Positions 12,918 through 23,440 of a stretch of DNA of 64,000 bases are shown here, piece after piece (position 1 is the first letter of the stretch; the number at the start of each line of letters is the position of its first letter). Source of the DNA: Ceratobasidium sp. AG-K. Its lineage: Eukaryota; Basidiomycota; Agaricomycetes; Cantharellales; Ceratobasidiaceae. The stretch is taken from contig JAWNGF010000001.1 in NCBI GenBank assembly GCA_037039685.1, positions 1,178,001 to 1,242,000 on the forward strand, given 5' to 3'. The notes under the pieces were generated by a model. The model was not told the DNA's origin and ran no database searches. It saw nothing but the letters and a program-made list of their open reading frames with translations. Both the position numbers and the translations under genes were made by a program.

Positions 12918-13274
12918 CCCTTGCTGCTTTTACGTTTAGTGAATAAATAAATTGAATTACCAGACCCAAATACTTTGCGCGATTGGCCATTATTATCTAG
13001 TCGCGTTCCCAACCTAGGTCAAAACGTATGGAGTCTCGAGTGTTCTGAAATGCCACCCCACGTGAAGACCCAATGGCTTCCCTAACCTACGACCCCAGCA
13101 TACGAAACAGGTTCTTTTGACTCACGTCTGGAATAATACTCCTGGAACCAACTGGATAACGAGCAGATACTAGTAGGCCATAGTTTCATGGCCCCTTAAA
13201 GTTGCTATTGTGCCTACGCTTAGACGGTTGCAAAGCCTTGATTACGTTTGTACCAGAGGACGGGATTCGAACCG
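12918..13274. other. Intergenic region upstream of the F-box relic
   Basis: Contains the GH92 3' end and, near 13256-13272, a minus-strand sequence resembling a tRNA T-arm (GGTTCGAATCC). No matching acceptor or D-arm is found, so no tRNA is called. No gene seen. Confidence 0.4.
12942..12947 (+). terminator. Candidate polyadenylation signal of the GH92 gene
   Basis: A canonical AATAAA lies 25 bases after the stop codon in an A/T-rich stretch. This is a positional guess; fungal signals are often degenerate. Confidence 0.35.
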
Positions 13275-13925
13275 CCATCAACACGTCTCGAAGTAATGAG
13301 ACGATGAAATGCTGCGTGTATGCACCTCTCAAACGCCATCCCAGCTTTTAGCGAAGCCTCCTTGACGTTCGTTCATGATATGACTGATCCAACGGCTGCA
13401 TACGCCAGCGGCATTAGCCTCGAGCTCGAAATAGCTATACACAATCTCAGCATAGAGCTCCAGCGACTTCTCGAAGACAACAAAACCATACACATCACAC
13501 CCAGGAAACTCAATTTGATCAGAAACACTTCTGGCTGTATCGTTCCAATACAAGCTTCCACTCGATGTGTTTCCTCGCATCTCTGCAATTGTGGTTGGGT
13601 GGATCAACAACTACTGCGACAACTATCTAAGTACAGACGAACTTCCTATGGGCACCGGTATAGACTGGAAGACATATACTGTCTCCCTGTTATGCCTGTG
13701 CGGGGTGGTGCCGTATCATGATCGACACACCATCATTCTAGTCTTGCATTGATGCTCGTATCACTCCCGAAGACTGTGATCCCACATCAACCGAACATAC
13801 CAATCTACACTTCAAACAAGCCAAGGGTGCACCGCGCGACTTGCATGTATGCTCACTCGCTAATCATAAACCTTCCGCTGCTGTTCCCGAACGTGTATTG
13901 ATGTCCGGGCACTTGCGAGGTTAAA
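13275..13925 (+). pseudogene. Decayed F-box gene, paralogue of the intact gene 1.4 kb downstream
   Basis: Conceptual translation aligns block by block with the N-terminal third of the intact F-box protein at 14748-16460: LSNAIPAFSEAS against LSEAIQEFSEAT, HITPRKLNLIRNTSGCIVPI against TAHTQVKETRNASKRIVPI, GIDWKTYTVSL against GLGWKTCTVSL, and WCRIMIDTPSF against WRRIIVETPSY. It is broken by a TGA at 13305 where the paralogue has Trp, a frameshift between about 13545 and 13567, a second frameshift near 13690, and a TAG at 13739-13741 again in place of Trp. Recognisable homology fades near 13925 around HFKQAKGAPRDLHV. The rest of the leucine-rich part is gone. Both nonsense changes are TGG to TGA or TAG, i.e. 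G-to-A transitions. Confidence 0.8.
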
Positions 13926-14747
13926 CAATCGCATCATTGAACCTGGCACTCGAACATCTGCGGTTGATGGAAAATACACTGCTTGCCTGGTAAAACAATG
14001 CCCTGACTAATAATCTAACTATTATAAAGATTGAACCTCTCGAAGCCGAGGGTTCAAAGCCCATTTTCGTCTCGGCCCGGGGGCAACCGCCCAACTAACA
14101 TTTGCAAGCGCTTTACTTCAAAGGAGCTTACATAGGCCGGGGCCAGATTGTGCTCCCACTATGGGGTCTCAGGCTACTGAATAACGTCAGGAAATGCACT
14201 GAACCCAAAATGGCCGCTTTCAGTGATGGATTACATCATTTTTCAGTCGCCTTGCGCATGGTTTATGGTCTTCGGTGCCATAAAGGGGAAGTTTGAATAG
14301 GTTGTCAGACTAATTTGCCCCCCAGTTACTCCTGAAGATAATCTTCAGCTCATCGATCACTGAAAGCGGACACGTCTAGTGATGTAAACCATGAGTTCTC
14401 AGTGCTGATGTGACTAGAATTCAGCGCGCTTAGCCTCCTCAGTGATCACAAGGCTCGCGGATATGGTGTGGATAGTTAGTGTTGATTTATCGGTAGCCTA
14501 TTAAGTTTTCTGGGCGCTGTACCACTGTTCGGTCAAGATTATATATAGTATATGCACACAAAAATCGAAAATGCCAAACGAGCCTAGATCTACTTCACTC
14601 ACACGTGACAAATCATCGACTTGCCCGTTACCTCAACCGTACCACCACCAGGCCCAACCACTGGTACCAAGTAGGCACCCATCCAAGACATGGACCTTTT
14701 CGAATCCGTAATTTTACCTGACATAAGTGGCGATTACACAGAACTAG
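13926..14747. other. Intergenic region between the F-box relic and the intact F-box gene
   Basis: Mostly A/T-rich spacer holding the inverted-repeat element and the F-box promoter. TATATATA-like sequence occurs near 14540. A plus-strand ATG at 14690 opens a 68-codon frame that overlaps the F-box start in another phase and is probably leader sequence. Confidence 0.35.
14214..14369. repeat. Short element bounded by 14-bp perfect inverted repeats
   Basis: The sequence CCGCTTTCAGTGAT at 14214-14227 is repeated in perfect inverse orientation at 14356-14369. Just inside the right arm is a 17-base palindrome, CTGAAGAT-A-ATCTTCAG, around 14331-14347. No target-site duplication was identified. It could be a small MITE relic or chance. 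Confidence 0.35.
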
Positions 14748-16460
14748 ATGGACGACATCTTAATTGGGCAGACAGAAGCGACGAGACGATGGAAAGCAGC
14801 GCGCATCCGTCTTTCGGAAGCGATCCAGGAATTCAGCGAGGCGACTTCTATCTTCACTCGCGCGATATTTTGCCCTACCTCCCTGGGTCAGGTTGAATAC
14901 GACATTGAATCAACTCTAGAGGATCTGGACCTAGAACTCCCACGACTCGCGTTGGACGACAAGATATTCACCACAGCACACACGCAGGTCAAGGAGACCC
15001 GAAACGCCTCCAAGCGCATTGTCCCAATAAGCAGACTACCTTTAAGCATACTATCTCAAGTATTTGACACTGTGGTCGCATGGGCCGACGATTGCTGTGA
15101 TCGCAATGGAGCCCCGTACGTGGCTCCCGTGGAAAGCGGTCTTGGCTGGAAGACGTGTACCGTATCTTTGACGAGCGTCTGCTCCACTTGGCGACGTATT
15201 ATAGTCGAGACACCCTCGTACTGGTCTCATATCGACACCCGCCTTGCCGTGAAGTACGACAAGTGGTGGTACATGCCCACCGAGTACTCCAAGTTATGCC
15301 TCCAGCGAGCGAACAACACAGCGCTAGAACTTCATATATACGTGATTGAAAAAGATAAAATGCGCGAAGATCTCTCCGCTAGTCGATCCATAGAATGCTT
15401 TCATGGCCAAACAATTTCTTCGATCAGCTTTGAGCTGAGCTGGGCTCCACCGGCGGCTAATTCAATACTTGATGTCTGGACGAGCACCCTGGCCAACGCG
15501 GTGACAAGTTTAAAAATCAAGAGTGACCATAAATGGGAGATGGAACAGCTTCCAATCGCTCAAATGCACGAGCAATTGCACACACTCGACCTTGTCTGCG
15601 TCACCACAGCTTGGAGCCAGATCAGATTCCCAGGGCTAGTCAATTTATCACTAGACGCGGGCCAACTCCCTATTGATCAGCTGAGGGATATTCTCGTCGC
15701 TAGCCCTGCGCTACGCACACTTATCATCAGCGGCGAAAATGCCAATGCTGACGACCTAGTAAAACTCGAGGGCGCACCTGTCGAGTTGAGTCGAGTTGTC
15801 TTTCTAGGTCTAGGCAAGGCGGGCCCGTTCGACGTTATTTTGCTGCTACAGATGATCAGACCAGGACCCGAGTGTATGGCTCTTTCTATTAGCCGCCCAC
15901 AGGACCAGAGTCTGTTTGTGACCGATGAAGAATTGCACATCCGTATGTGGCAGGCGATACAAACCTTTTGCATCCAACACAAAGTTTCCCATCTCTCCTT
16001 GGATGTTCTACCCTGCTACTCCGTGCAACTCTCACTCGCGCACTTCCTGCACTCCCTGACCGACCTGCATACGCTCGCACTATGGTACACGAGCTTATAC
16101 ATTCATGATTCCGTGACCTCGCAATTTGACGAAGCAAGATACGCTTACGAATACATGACACCCCCTACACTCCAGCGCCTATACCTAAGCCACACTGAGG
16201 TACCGGTGGAGTTGTGGCACATGGTCTCGGCTAGCTCGATAGTTTGGCTGAGGATGGATTCCTGCTTTATTAGGGACCACTCGCAGGCTCTCGTTGAATG
16301 GCTGGAGCGTTCAGTCCCTGAATTCCATTTGCACCAGACGGCCAAGGGGACCAACGTGGACGACTTCGTATGCTCGTCGGATTGTGAACTCCCATGGTGG
16401 TTATCGGCTGTAACTCATTCCCGTATGGGATGGAGTAACCACTCGCGATTATATATGTAG
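14748..16460 (+). CDS. F-box-like domain protein, basidiomycete expanded family
   Basis: A single-exon 570-residue protein. Residues about 1-90 form a charged helical lead (RWKAARIRLSEAIQEFSEAT). The F-box-like segment spans about 93-165 (ISRLPLSILSQVFDTVV, then VCSTWRRIIVETPSYWSHID), the usual start of this large Agaricomycete family. The rest alternates leucine-rich segments (LHTLDLVCVTTAW, ALRTLIISGENANADDLVKL, SLTDLHTLALWYTSLYI), consistent with a degenerate LRR solenoid. Such proteins are predicted substrate receptors of SCF ubiquitin ligases via Skp1; the substrate is unknown. No intron is needed. The start at 14748 was chosen because homology with the upstream pseudogene begins just after it. 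Confidence 0.8.
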   Translation: MDDILIGQTEATRRWKAARIRLSEAIQEFSEATSIFTRAIFCPTSLGQVEYDIESTLEDLDLELPRLALDDKIFTTAHTQVKETRNASKRIVPISRLPLSILSQVFDTVVAWADDCCDRNGAPYVAPVESGLGWKTCTVSLTSVCSTWRRIIVETPSYWSHIDTRLAVKYDKWWYMPTEYSKLCLQRANNTALELHIYVIEKDKMREDLSASRSIECFHGQTISSISFELSWAPPAANSILDVWTSTLANAVTSLKIKSDHKWEMEQLPIAQMHEQLHTLDLVCVTTAWSQIRFPGLVNLSLDAGQLPIDQLRDILVASPALRTLIISGENANADDLVKLEGAPVELSRVVFLGLGKAGPFDVILLLQMIRPGPECMALSISRPQDQSLFVTDEELHIRMWQAIQTFCIQHKVSHLSLDVLPCYSVQLSLAHFLHSLTDLHTLALWYTSLYIHDSVTSQFDEARYAYEYMTPPTLQRLYLSHTEVPVELWHMVSASSIVWLRMDSCFIRDHSQALVEWLERSVPEFHLHQTAKGTNVDDFVCSSDCELPWWLSAVTHSRMGWSNHSRLYM

Positions 16461-17640
16461 CTTACCCCATAGTATTTGGACCAAACTGCTCAATTTATTG
16501 GCAAGAATCCACTTCGAGGTGACCGCGTGCACTAGGGTCGATTCAATTACATGGATATGGCGGGGATGTTCCCCTATGAGTTGCAGTGATAAAACACAAA
16601 CCACCTTGGCGCAAAACCCCTCACCCACCGAGTCCCTTCAATCTTGGAGGAAGAAGTAAAAAGTACCGCCTCGATTACTGAATACGATTGCGGATCTGTC
16701 TACACAATTGAATGAATCCTTACGCTAACTGCTTACTGTTCATTCGAAGCGGGACTGGGCGACATTTACATACCTTCAAGAGTCGTCCATTCCCACTGTC
16801 ATTACGCACTCCAAAGAGCAACCCATATCTAACCGCCCTCGAGTCCCAAATCGAATGACTATATGCACAACACGTGGCCGAGCCCTGATTATTCCCCGCC
16901 TCCAAAGCGGAAAATGACATCACGCCGGGACCCGCGCGCCTGGGGAACTGAACTGGCGTAAATTGTGAATAGAGTCCGGCATGAGGTCAGGCACCCGTCA
17001 TGTTCGAACAACGTGCCAGATCCGCTTGGAGCACGGGCTGAAATTCTGTAATGTGATGCTCCTTTCAATTGTCGTGTGATGTGGGGTTAATGATGTCTGA
17101 AGAGTTGAGATGTTGGCACTCGAGTGTGGGTATAGTAGAGGTCGGGTACTGCACTTGGGGTGAGTTGTCAATCAAACGGAGTCGAGTCGAGCTTTCAGTT
17201 CTTATCAGACGCCAAAAATAGTACACGGCTCGCAATGTAAGCGAACCTATTATTCATTCCACCAACAGCTAGCAGAACAAGAAAAACTACACGGTTGTAT
17301 GCCTACAACGCACCAAAAAAAGTAGAGACAAATGCAAGTGAAGAATGTTGAATGAGCACGACGATGAACAAGAAGATCGAGCACAAGGTAAAGGGGAGAG
17401 GAGGTCAAAGGTCGAGCGGGTAGAGGAAAGGGCATGGAGCGGAAGGGCATTGGGGGAGGACATTAACATGAAATATAAACAATAAACAAATCGTTAGCGT
17501 AACTAGTCGTAATAATCGCCATCTAGCGTTGAGTTTTAATAAATAGAATAACGTCAAGGTCGGGTAGGGTAGAATCAAGAGGCGAGGGCGGGCGTGAGAT
17601 CGAGGGAGGGGGTGTGGGGCGTGTGAAGGTGGGTGGCAAG
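16461..17640. other. Intergenic region between convergent F-box and VTT genes
   Basis: Holds the 3' ends of the two convergent genes. Several reading frames of 60-110 codons exist on the minus strand near 17250-17770, but those past 17640 are shadows of the VTT last exon and the others show no family features. No RNA gene or repeat recognised. Confidence 0.4.
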
Positions 17641-18995
17641 CTATGAGCTCTCGGCCTTTTCGTCCAAATCCTCCTCGAGCCTTCGCTCCGGACTCGTCGG
17701 GCGGCTCGTCGAATCGCGCCTCCACCAAGTCTTCCACTTGGGCGTCGGGGCAATAAGGTCGGCTTTTTCAACTACAACTTCGGTGGAGCCGCCGAGGAGC
17801 TGGCTGAGCTTGTTGCGGTACAAGACCGGGCCAAGGGACAGGAGGGACAGAATGACGAGTTTGAAGATGATCGAGGGCGAGGACAAGAGTGACGAGAGCG
17901 TCTTGGCGTCGGCACTCGACCCGCTAGCGAGAGTTTGCAGAATGTCTCCAATCTATTCAACCATCAGTATTCAGCCAGAATATAGTGTGATTTGACCCAC
18001 CTGACAAGTAACAGCCGTCCACGGGAGTGTACCGATGAAAGCGCCAATGGCACAGTCGATGAAGGGCACGCGGCAGACCCCACAGGCAATGTTGATCCCT
18101 GACCAAGGCACGACTCCAACGAGCCGCATAACCACGAGGCGGACCCACGTCGGGGTGGTGCGTTTAGAGTTGGACGAGCCCTGGAGGGCAATGCTCACCA
18201 CGTCCAACGCACTGGGTACAAAGCGCTGGACCAGGGGAGACAGTGGAGCTGCCAACAAGGTGGCCGAGAGCGAGCCGGTGGTGGTAAGCGCCGTCATGAG
18301 CAGAGTTGCCCAGAGGGGAGAGATGAGTGCACCGACGAGAACGTTCTGTGCGGTGTTAGCGATGAAGTGAAGTCGAACGGACGACTCACGATGACGACGC
18401 TCCCTGGGACGCTCCATGCGTGTGTCCAGACAGCCAGGCAGCACATGACACCCATCACATGGGCCATTCCCGCCGGACTGCCGTACGCATACGACTGGAG
18501 CTCGTTGCCGAGGGCCGCAATGTCATCGAGAGTCCGGGGGATGGATTTCAGCGATGTGATGGGTAAGCTCGACAGGGCTACTACGATGGGCACCAGCGAG
18601 ACGAGGAAGAGGGTGGTGAGCAGCACAAGCGGCGCAATGTACGTCCTGCGCGGGACAGACAGCGTGGGATACGACAGCGACTTGGGGGATAGTGCCGGTG
18701 TAGGTAAGCACGGTGTGCGTGGGGGACGAGTAAACACCGACGAAAACGACGGGCGCGGACTGGACTCGTGCGAGTACGGGGGTGTCATGAGCCCCGTGTT
18801 GGAGTACTTGGGGCGGGAGGGCATGGCGAGCGAAGAGGTAAGCTGCCGTGCGAGCTCATCGGGCGACGTTGAAGGCGTTATGGGCGTGGGGGGAGCTGCG
18901 GCCGGAGTCCTGCGCAGCGTCGAGTCGATCGTCAGTGGCTGTACTATGCTGCTCGACCGAGCACGGTTCGGCTGGGGCGCTGAGAGGGTGGCCAT
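17641..18995 (-). CDS. VTT (SNARE-associated/Tvp38-type) multi-pass membrane protein, copy 1
   Basis: The protein starts at 18995 with a roughly 130-residue Ser/Pro-rich cytosolic tail. Then come a hydrophobic helix (APLVLLTTLFLVSLVPIVVAL), a second region with AHVMGVMCCLAVWTHAWSVPG, and the core VTT segment NVLVGALISPLWATLLMT, APLSPLVQRFVP, VMRLVGVVPWSGINIACGV and GAFIGTLPWTAVTCQ. The last exon continues IGDILQTLASGSS, has another membrane segment (FKLVILSLLSLGPVLY), and ends in an acidic tail at 17641. The VPW..IN and G-x(6)-P blocks are the core of the TMEM41/Tvp38/DedA superfamily, which includes ER/Golgi phospholipid scramblases. The exact subfamily is not decided. At least three introns, for example near 17990 and 18380. 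A paralogue with the same exon order lies at 30364-31853 in opposite orientation. Confidence 0.85.
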
Positions 18996-19634
18996 CGTGT
19001 GCTACGGCCTACAGTAGGACGGGAAGATGTAGTCGGGGGAGATGACCCGGCGCAAGGTCAAGCGCTGCTTTAAGTCTTGCCGGGCGGAGGCCGAGACGCC
19101 ATCTCGCCTGCGTCATCCGATCTGCGTCAGGTCAATCTCCAGCTTCCTCCACCGAATCGTGTATGCACTCCTATTAAACATCTATCGTGCCTCCCGACTA
19201 TCTGCTCGCCCTCGCTGCGTTTCGCGCCGGCGAGGATCATCCCAAGCACGTCTCAGCTCGCTTGGTCAGCCAAGCCGTCTCAACTCCCACCCGCCATGTG
19301 AACCTCGCGTGGCCGGCACCCTCTCCACATTTCGGCCAACACGAAAAAATGTTGAGATCTCTTCTGAAAAAAGTCAACATCCCTTCCAAAAAATAATCAA
19401 CATCCCTTCTAGACCTGAAAATTTCCTAAAATCGTCCCTTATTTGCCCCAACCCGCGCGCCGACTTCCGGCGGGGACGCGGGCATTCATTGCAAATATGA
19501 ATCATCATTGATCGAGTCAGCCCGACCTTGCTAAGCACAATCGTTCTGACAAAGACACCAGACTCGTACACGACCTCCACCCGCGCGCCTCGTAGCCTTT
19601 TCCTACACCCACACTAACCGACTCTTTGTACACA
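18996..19634. promoter_or_regulatory. Divergent promoter region of VTT copy 1 and the HAD phosphatase
   Basis: The two flanking genes are transcribed away from each other. Sequence near 19350-19400 carries a short tandem-like pair, AACATCCCTTCC and AACATCCCTTCT, about 25 bases apart. No coding feature seen. Confidence 0.4.
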
Positions 19635-21030
19635 ATGACAACACTAACCGCCAAAGTACTGTAAGTTCAACCAAAAACCCGATGAGCCCGTCTGACACCG
19701 GCACCGAACCTCAGTCTGTTTGATATGGCAAGTCACGGAACACGCATCTAATCTCTACTGACACCCGCCCAGGACGGCGTAAGTGCGTTCCTAAATGCGT
19801 GATCTCCACTTATGCGCGGGTAGACGCTGGTCGACTCGACGGCCGCCGTGGAAGGTACGTCCTGGGCTCACGGTGATTCTCCGATTGACTCGTGATTCGT
19901 TGTGCCGCGGCGGTTCTCGTCCTATCACGATCGTTCTCGCGCCCTAATGTGGCCCATTCGATTGCGGCGCGGGTGATGTAGGAGCCTGGGCCGTGTACAA
20001 GGAACCGGTACCCGCACCTCGACGTGCCCTCCATCTTGAAAAGTAAGCCCTAGGCCGTTCTATTCTTGCGATTCTAACCGATCGCATCCAGCTGCTCACG
20101 GTGCGTTATCCGTCTGCCGGCGGCGCGCACTCACACGCTCCAGGCGTGCGCTCAATCGATAATATCCGCAAGTATGTCCTTCCGGCTGGTACGCCCGAGT
20201 CTGTACTCGCGGTCAGTCTCTTGTCTTTTAATGATAATCGCGTATAATATAATTTGACTGCCTCGCTGGCAATCTTTTATCCCAATACAAATACTTTAAT
20301 AGGCCGAAGCGGACAAATTCGAAATCGAAATCGTCAATTCAGCCAACAAGGCCAAAGCAGAAGGCAGGGAAGGCATAGTCTTCCTCCCGGGAACCGAGGC
20401 GATTCTAGAGGTCGCATACAAGGCTCCGACAGCCTGGGCTATATGCACTAGCGGTACGCCCTGGACTGAATTCATTCGAGATGCGGACTGATGTTTGGGG
20501 AAGCTACGAAAACATACGCATCCTCTGCGCTTGAAACGGTTGGGATCACGCCCCGCTTGCATTTGTCACGGCCGGGGACGTGAGTAGGGGTAAACCGTGG
20601 CCTGAACCGTACTTGCTAGGAGCCGCCAAGTGCGGCGTTGATCCGGTTGATTGTGCGTCCCGTGTCGCGTCCTGGTCAGTTCGGCTGGTGCTAATTCGGG
20701 CTAATTGTCGGCAGGTGTTGTATTTGAAGACGCGCCGAGCGGGATCCGCAGTGGCAAGGCGGCGGGATGTAAAGTGTATGTCGGCTCACTTCCTGTTCTG
20801 TCTCACAAACATTCTTCGTGCGGCACCGATGATTTCCTAACGCGTCTTGGTTGCTAGGATCGCCTTGGTCACTTCTCACTCGCGCGAAGCGGTCGAGGCC
20901 GCCGAGCCAGACGTGATTGTGGAAGACCTTTCACAGTGAGTGCGCTGATCTTGGCGCTTCGGCTCATTCTGATTTGGATAGTGTCTTGGCGTCGTGGGAC
21001 GGTGACAAGTTCACCCTGAATATTGTCTAG
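19635..21030 (+). CDS. HAD-superfamily sugar/glycerol phosphate phosphatase (Gpp/Dog-like)
   Basis: Spliced reading gives KVLLFDMDGTLVDSTAAVEG, the HAD motif I with nucleophile and acid Asp (DMDGT). Further blocks are GAWAVYKE, YPHLDVPSILK, AHGVRSIDNIRKYV, GIVFLPGTEAILE, a motif II region, GKPWPEPYLLGAAKCGV (motif III Lys), VVFEDAPSGIRSGKAAGCKVIALVTSH (motif IV, two stretches) and a C-terminal SWDGDKFTLNIV. This is the arrangement of yeast Gpp1/2 glycerol-3-phosphatase and Dog1/2 2-deoxyglucose-6-phosphatase; substrate cannot be assigned from sequence. The gene has many introns. Exon 2 is only 13 nt (19715-19727) and exon 3 only 6 nt (19773-19778, GACGGC), the intron between them starting GCAAGT. 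Near 20007-20008 the reading changes frame by one base (K-E-P to Y-P-H-L-D); removing one G from the run restores it. Confidence 0.85.
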
Positions 21031-21262
21031 GGGCGCTTTGTTGTGGGCAAGGGATTGTTTAGACGCTTGTAGATCGTTTTCTGAATTAGAGCAACGTGTT
21101 TTGATGCACACACGTGGAAGCTGTAGTCGGAGCATAGACGCTCAACTATAATTTGGCATTAAAACATTGCAAAAGCCAGCTACGTATAAGTCGTGAAAAA
21201 GAAAGCTGATATGAAGAGATGTGATCCAGAGAGAGATTGAAAGAGACGGAAAAGATGCAAGT

Positions 21263-22933
21263 CTAGTATTCTCCTTCCTCCTCCTCGGCGTCGGCCGAGT
21301 CAATGCCAACCTCTTCATAGTCCTTCTCGAGCGCGGCCAAGTCCTCGCGCGCCTCGGAGAACTCGCCTTCCTCCATACCCTCTCCGACGTACCAGTGGAC
21401 GAACGCACGCTTCGAGTACAGGAGATCGAACTTTTGGTCGAGGCGGCTCCATGCGGTCGAGATCGAGGTGGTGTTGGACAACATGCACAAGCTGCGGTCG
21501 ACCTTGGCCAAGTCTCCACCAGGAATGTAGGTAGGGGGCTCGTTGCAGATGCCGAGCTTGAAGCCAGTTGGGCACCAGTCGACAAACTGGATCGTGCGCT
21601 TGGTCTTGATCGTGGTGACCGCCGCGGTAACGTCCTTGGGGACGACGTCTCCACGGAAGAGCAAGCAGCAGGCCACTGGAACAAGTTAAGAAGGGTGTTT
21701 TTGATATGAGGATGTTTTGAACGTACTGTATTTGCCATCCCTGGGCTCGCACTTGACCATCTGGTTACCAGTCTCGAAGCACGAGAAGGTCATCTCCGCA
21801 ACCGAGTTCTGTTCATGAGTGGCCTTGGACGCAGAGATAATGGGCGAGTAGGTGGCGAGAGGGAAATGAATGCGTGGGAAACTAATTTGTGTAAGTCAAG
21901 GGACGACATGAGGCTGAGATAAGACTTACGGAACCAAGTTGGTCTGGAACTCGTTCAAGTCGACATTCAAGCTTCCATCGAAACGGAGCGAGGCGGTGAC
22001 GCTCGAGACGACCTGGGCGATGAGGCGGTTCAGGTTGGTGAACCCAGGAGAAGCAACGCCGAGGTTCTTCTTGCAGATGTCGTAAATGGCTTCGTTGTCG
22101 ACCTGTTAGTCGTTAGTAAATGTGTACATCATCAAGCGGGTGTGGCTCACCATGAACGAGCAGTCCGAGTGCTCGAGGGTGGTGTGGGTGGTGAGAACCG
22201 AGTTGTAAGGCTCAACGACCGACGACGAGAGCTTGGGGGCTGGGTACACGCAGAACTCAAGCTTGGCCTTCTTGCCATAGTCGGTCGAGAGACGCTCGAG
22301 GAGGAGAGCACCGAAACCGGAACCAGTTCCACCACCGAACGAGTGGAAGACAAAGAAGCCCTGAAGACCAGAGCAGTTGTCGGCCAAGCGGCGGATCTTG
22401 TCCATCACACCATCAATCAATTCCTTTCCGACGGTGTAGTGACCACGAGCGTCTGCAAACGCGTCAATACACGCGTCATTTAATAAGGACATAACTCACA
22501 GTTGTTGGCAGCATCCTCCTTGCCAGTCACCAAGGTCTCGGGGTGGAAGAGAGATCGGTAGGTGCCATTGCGGACCTCGTCGACGACACCGGGCTCGAGA
22601 TCGACGTAGATGGAACGAGGCACGTGCTTGCCGCTGCCGGTGGGCGAGAAGAATGTCGAGAAGCCAGAGTCACCTTGAGAGACCGAGTCTTCGCTGAGAC
22701 GACCGTCAGGCTAAAGACAAATCAGCGCGGGTCCAGGTGAAAAACGCGTCGACGTACCGAGATTCCGTGCTCAGCCGTGTAAAGCTCCCCTGGAAAAGCA
22801 CATGTGTCAGTACACGTACGCCCCATTCCGTCACCAGGAAAAAACCCGTGCGAGGACAAGACTTTGACGTACAGCACGCGTTTCCAATCTGGACACCAGC
22901 CTGACCGACATGAAGAGAAATAACCTCGCGCAT
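21263..22933 (-). CDS. Alpha-tubulin, copy 1
   Basis: Alpha subunit of the microtubule heterodimer. Starts [20 protein letters not shown] at 22933. Typical blocks: [35 protein letters not shown], the GTP loop [66 protein letters not shown], and the acidic C-terminus ending EEEEGEY with the terminal Tyr. The alpha identity rests on the N-terminus, the [14 protein letters not shown] block and the GEY end. About seven introns; all exon joins I checked keep frame and match copy 2 position for position, for example the split before the MACC block at about 21677-21725. It appears fully functional, in contrast to copy 2 as sequenced. Confidence 0.96.
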
Positions 22934-23440
22934 TTTGATAAAATAAACCTAGATAAACTGTGAAAAATGTGTTAGGACGAGCTGCGCGCGCGATTGAAGC
23001 ATACGACGCACAGTGGTGGACGTGGACGATGGAGGACGGCAGGAAAGAAAACGCGTGCCCTCGAACCTCTTACCGCATGTGGGACAAGCACGAGCATACA
23101 ACCCGTCGCCACCCGAGAAGCACCATCACAAAAGCGGAATGTATGCACCCAATATGTAATTAATTGTCCATTACGATCGCTGCAATGCGGGGCGCGTTGT
23201 TTTGACACTCGCTTTCCTCTGGCGTGCGCCCTGGAAGCGCGCCTTGAGGCCGACAGCGGATGCAAATTCCGCCATTCAAAGGGCCGAAGCGCGCACCCGG
23301 ACTCCTTGCTCTCTTCTCTTTCTTCACGTCCTTACGAACTTGTCTTAATATCGTCCAAGTATGTTTTTCTGGTTTATCTACGCGCCTCATTGGCACTAAC
23401 GCGTCTACACTCGCGTGTTTCACGCGTTTTTCTTGCAGTC
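22934..23440. promoter_or_regulatory. Shared head-to-head promoter of the two alpha-tubulin genes
   Basis: Only 507 bases separate the two start codons, so both promoters must lie here. On the copy 2 side a probable 5'UTR intron runs from a GTATGT donor near 23358 to TTGCAG at about 23438, two bases before the ATG. No obvious mirror symmetry remains in the sequence. Confidence 0.6.

Noticed and set aside
13256..13290. tRNA-like T-arm on the minus strand (GGCGGTTCGAATCCCG)
   Set aside because: The T-stem pairs poorly (two mismatches), and no complementary 5' acceptor or D-arm is found at tRNA distance.
14030..14075. Second T-arm-like sequence (GGGTTCAAAGCCC)
   Set aside because: Only a three-base stem and no cloverleaf around it.
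17405..17771. Minus-strand frames near the VTT copy 1 3' end
   Set aside because: They overlap the VTT last exon in other frames or lie in its 3'UTR.
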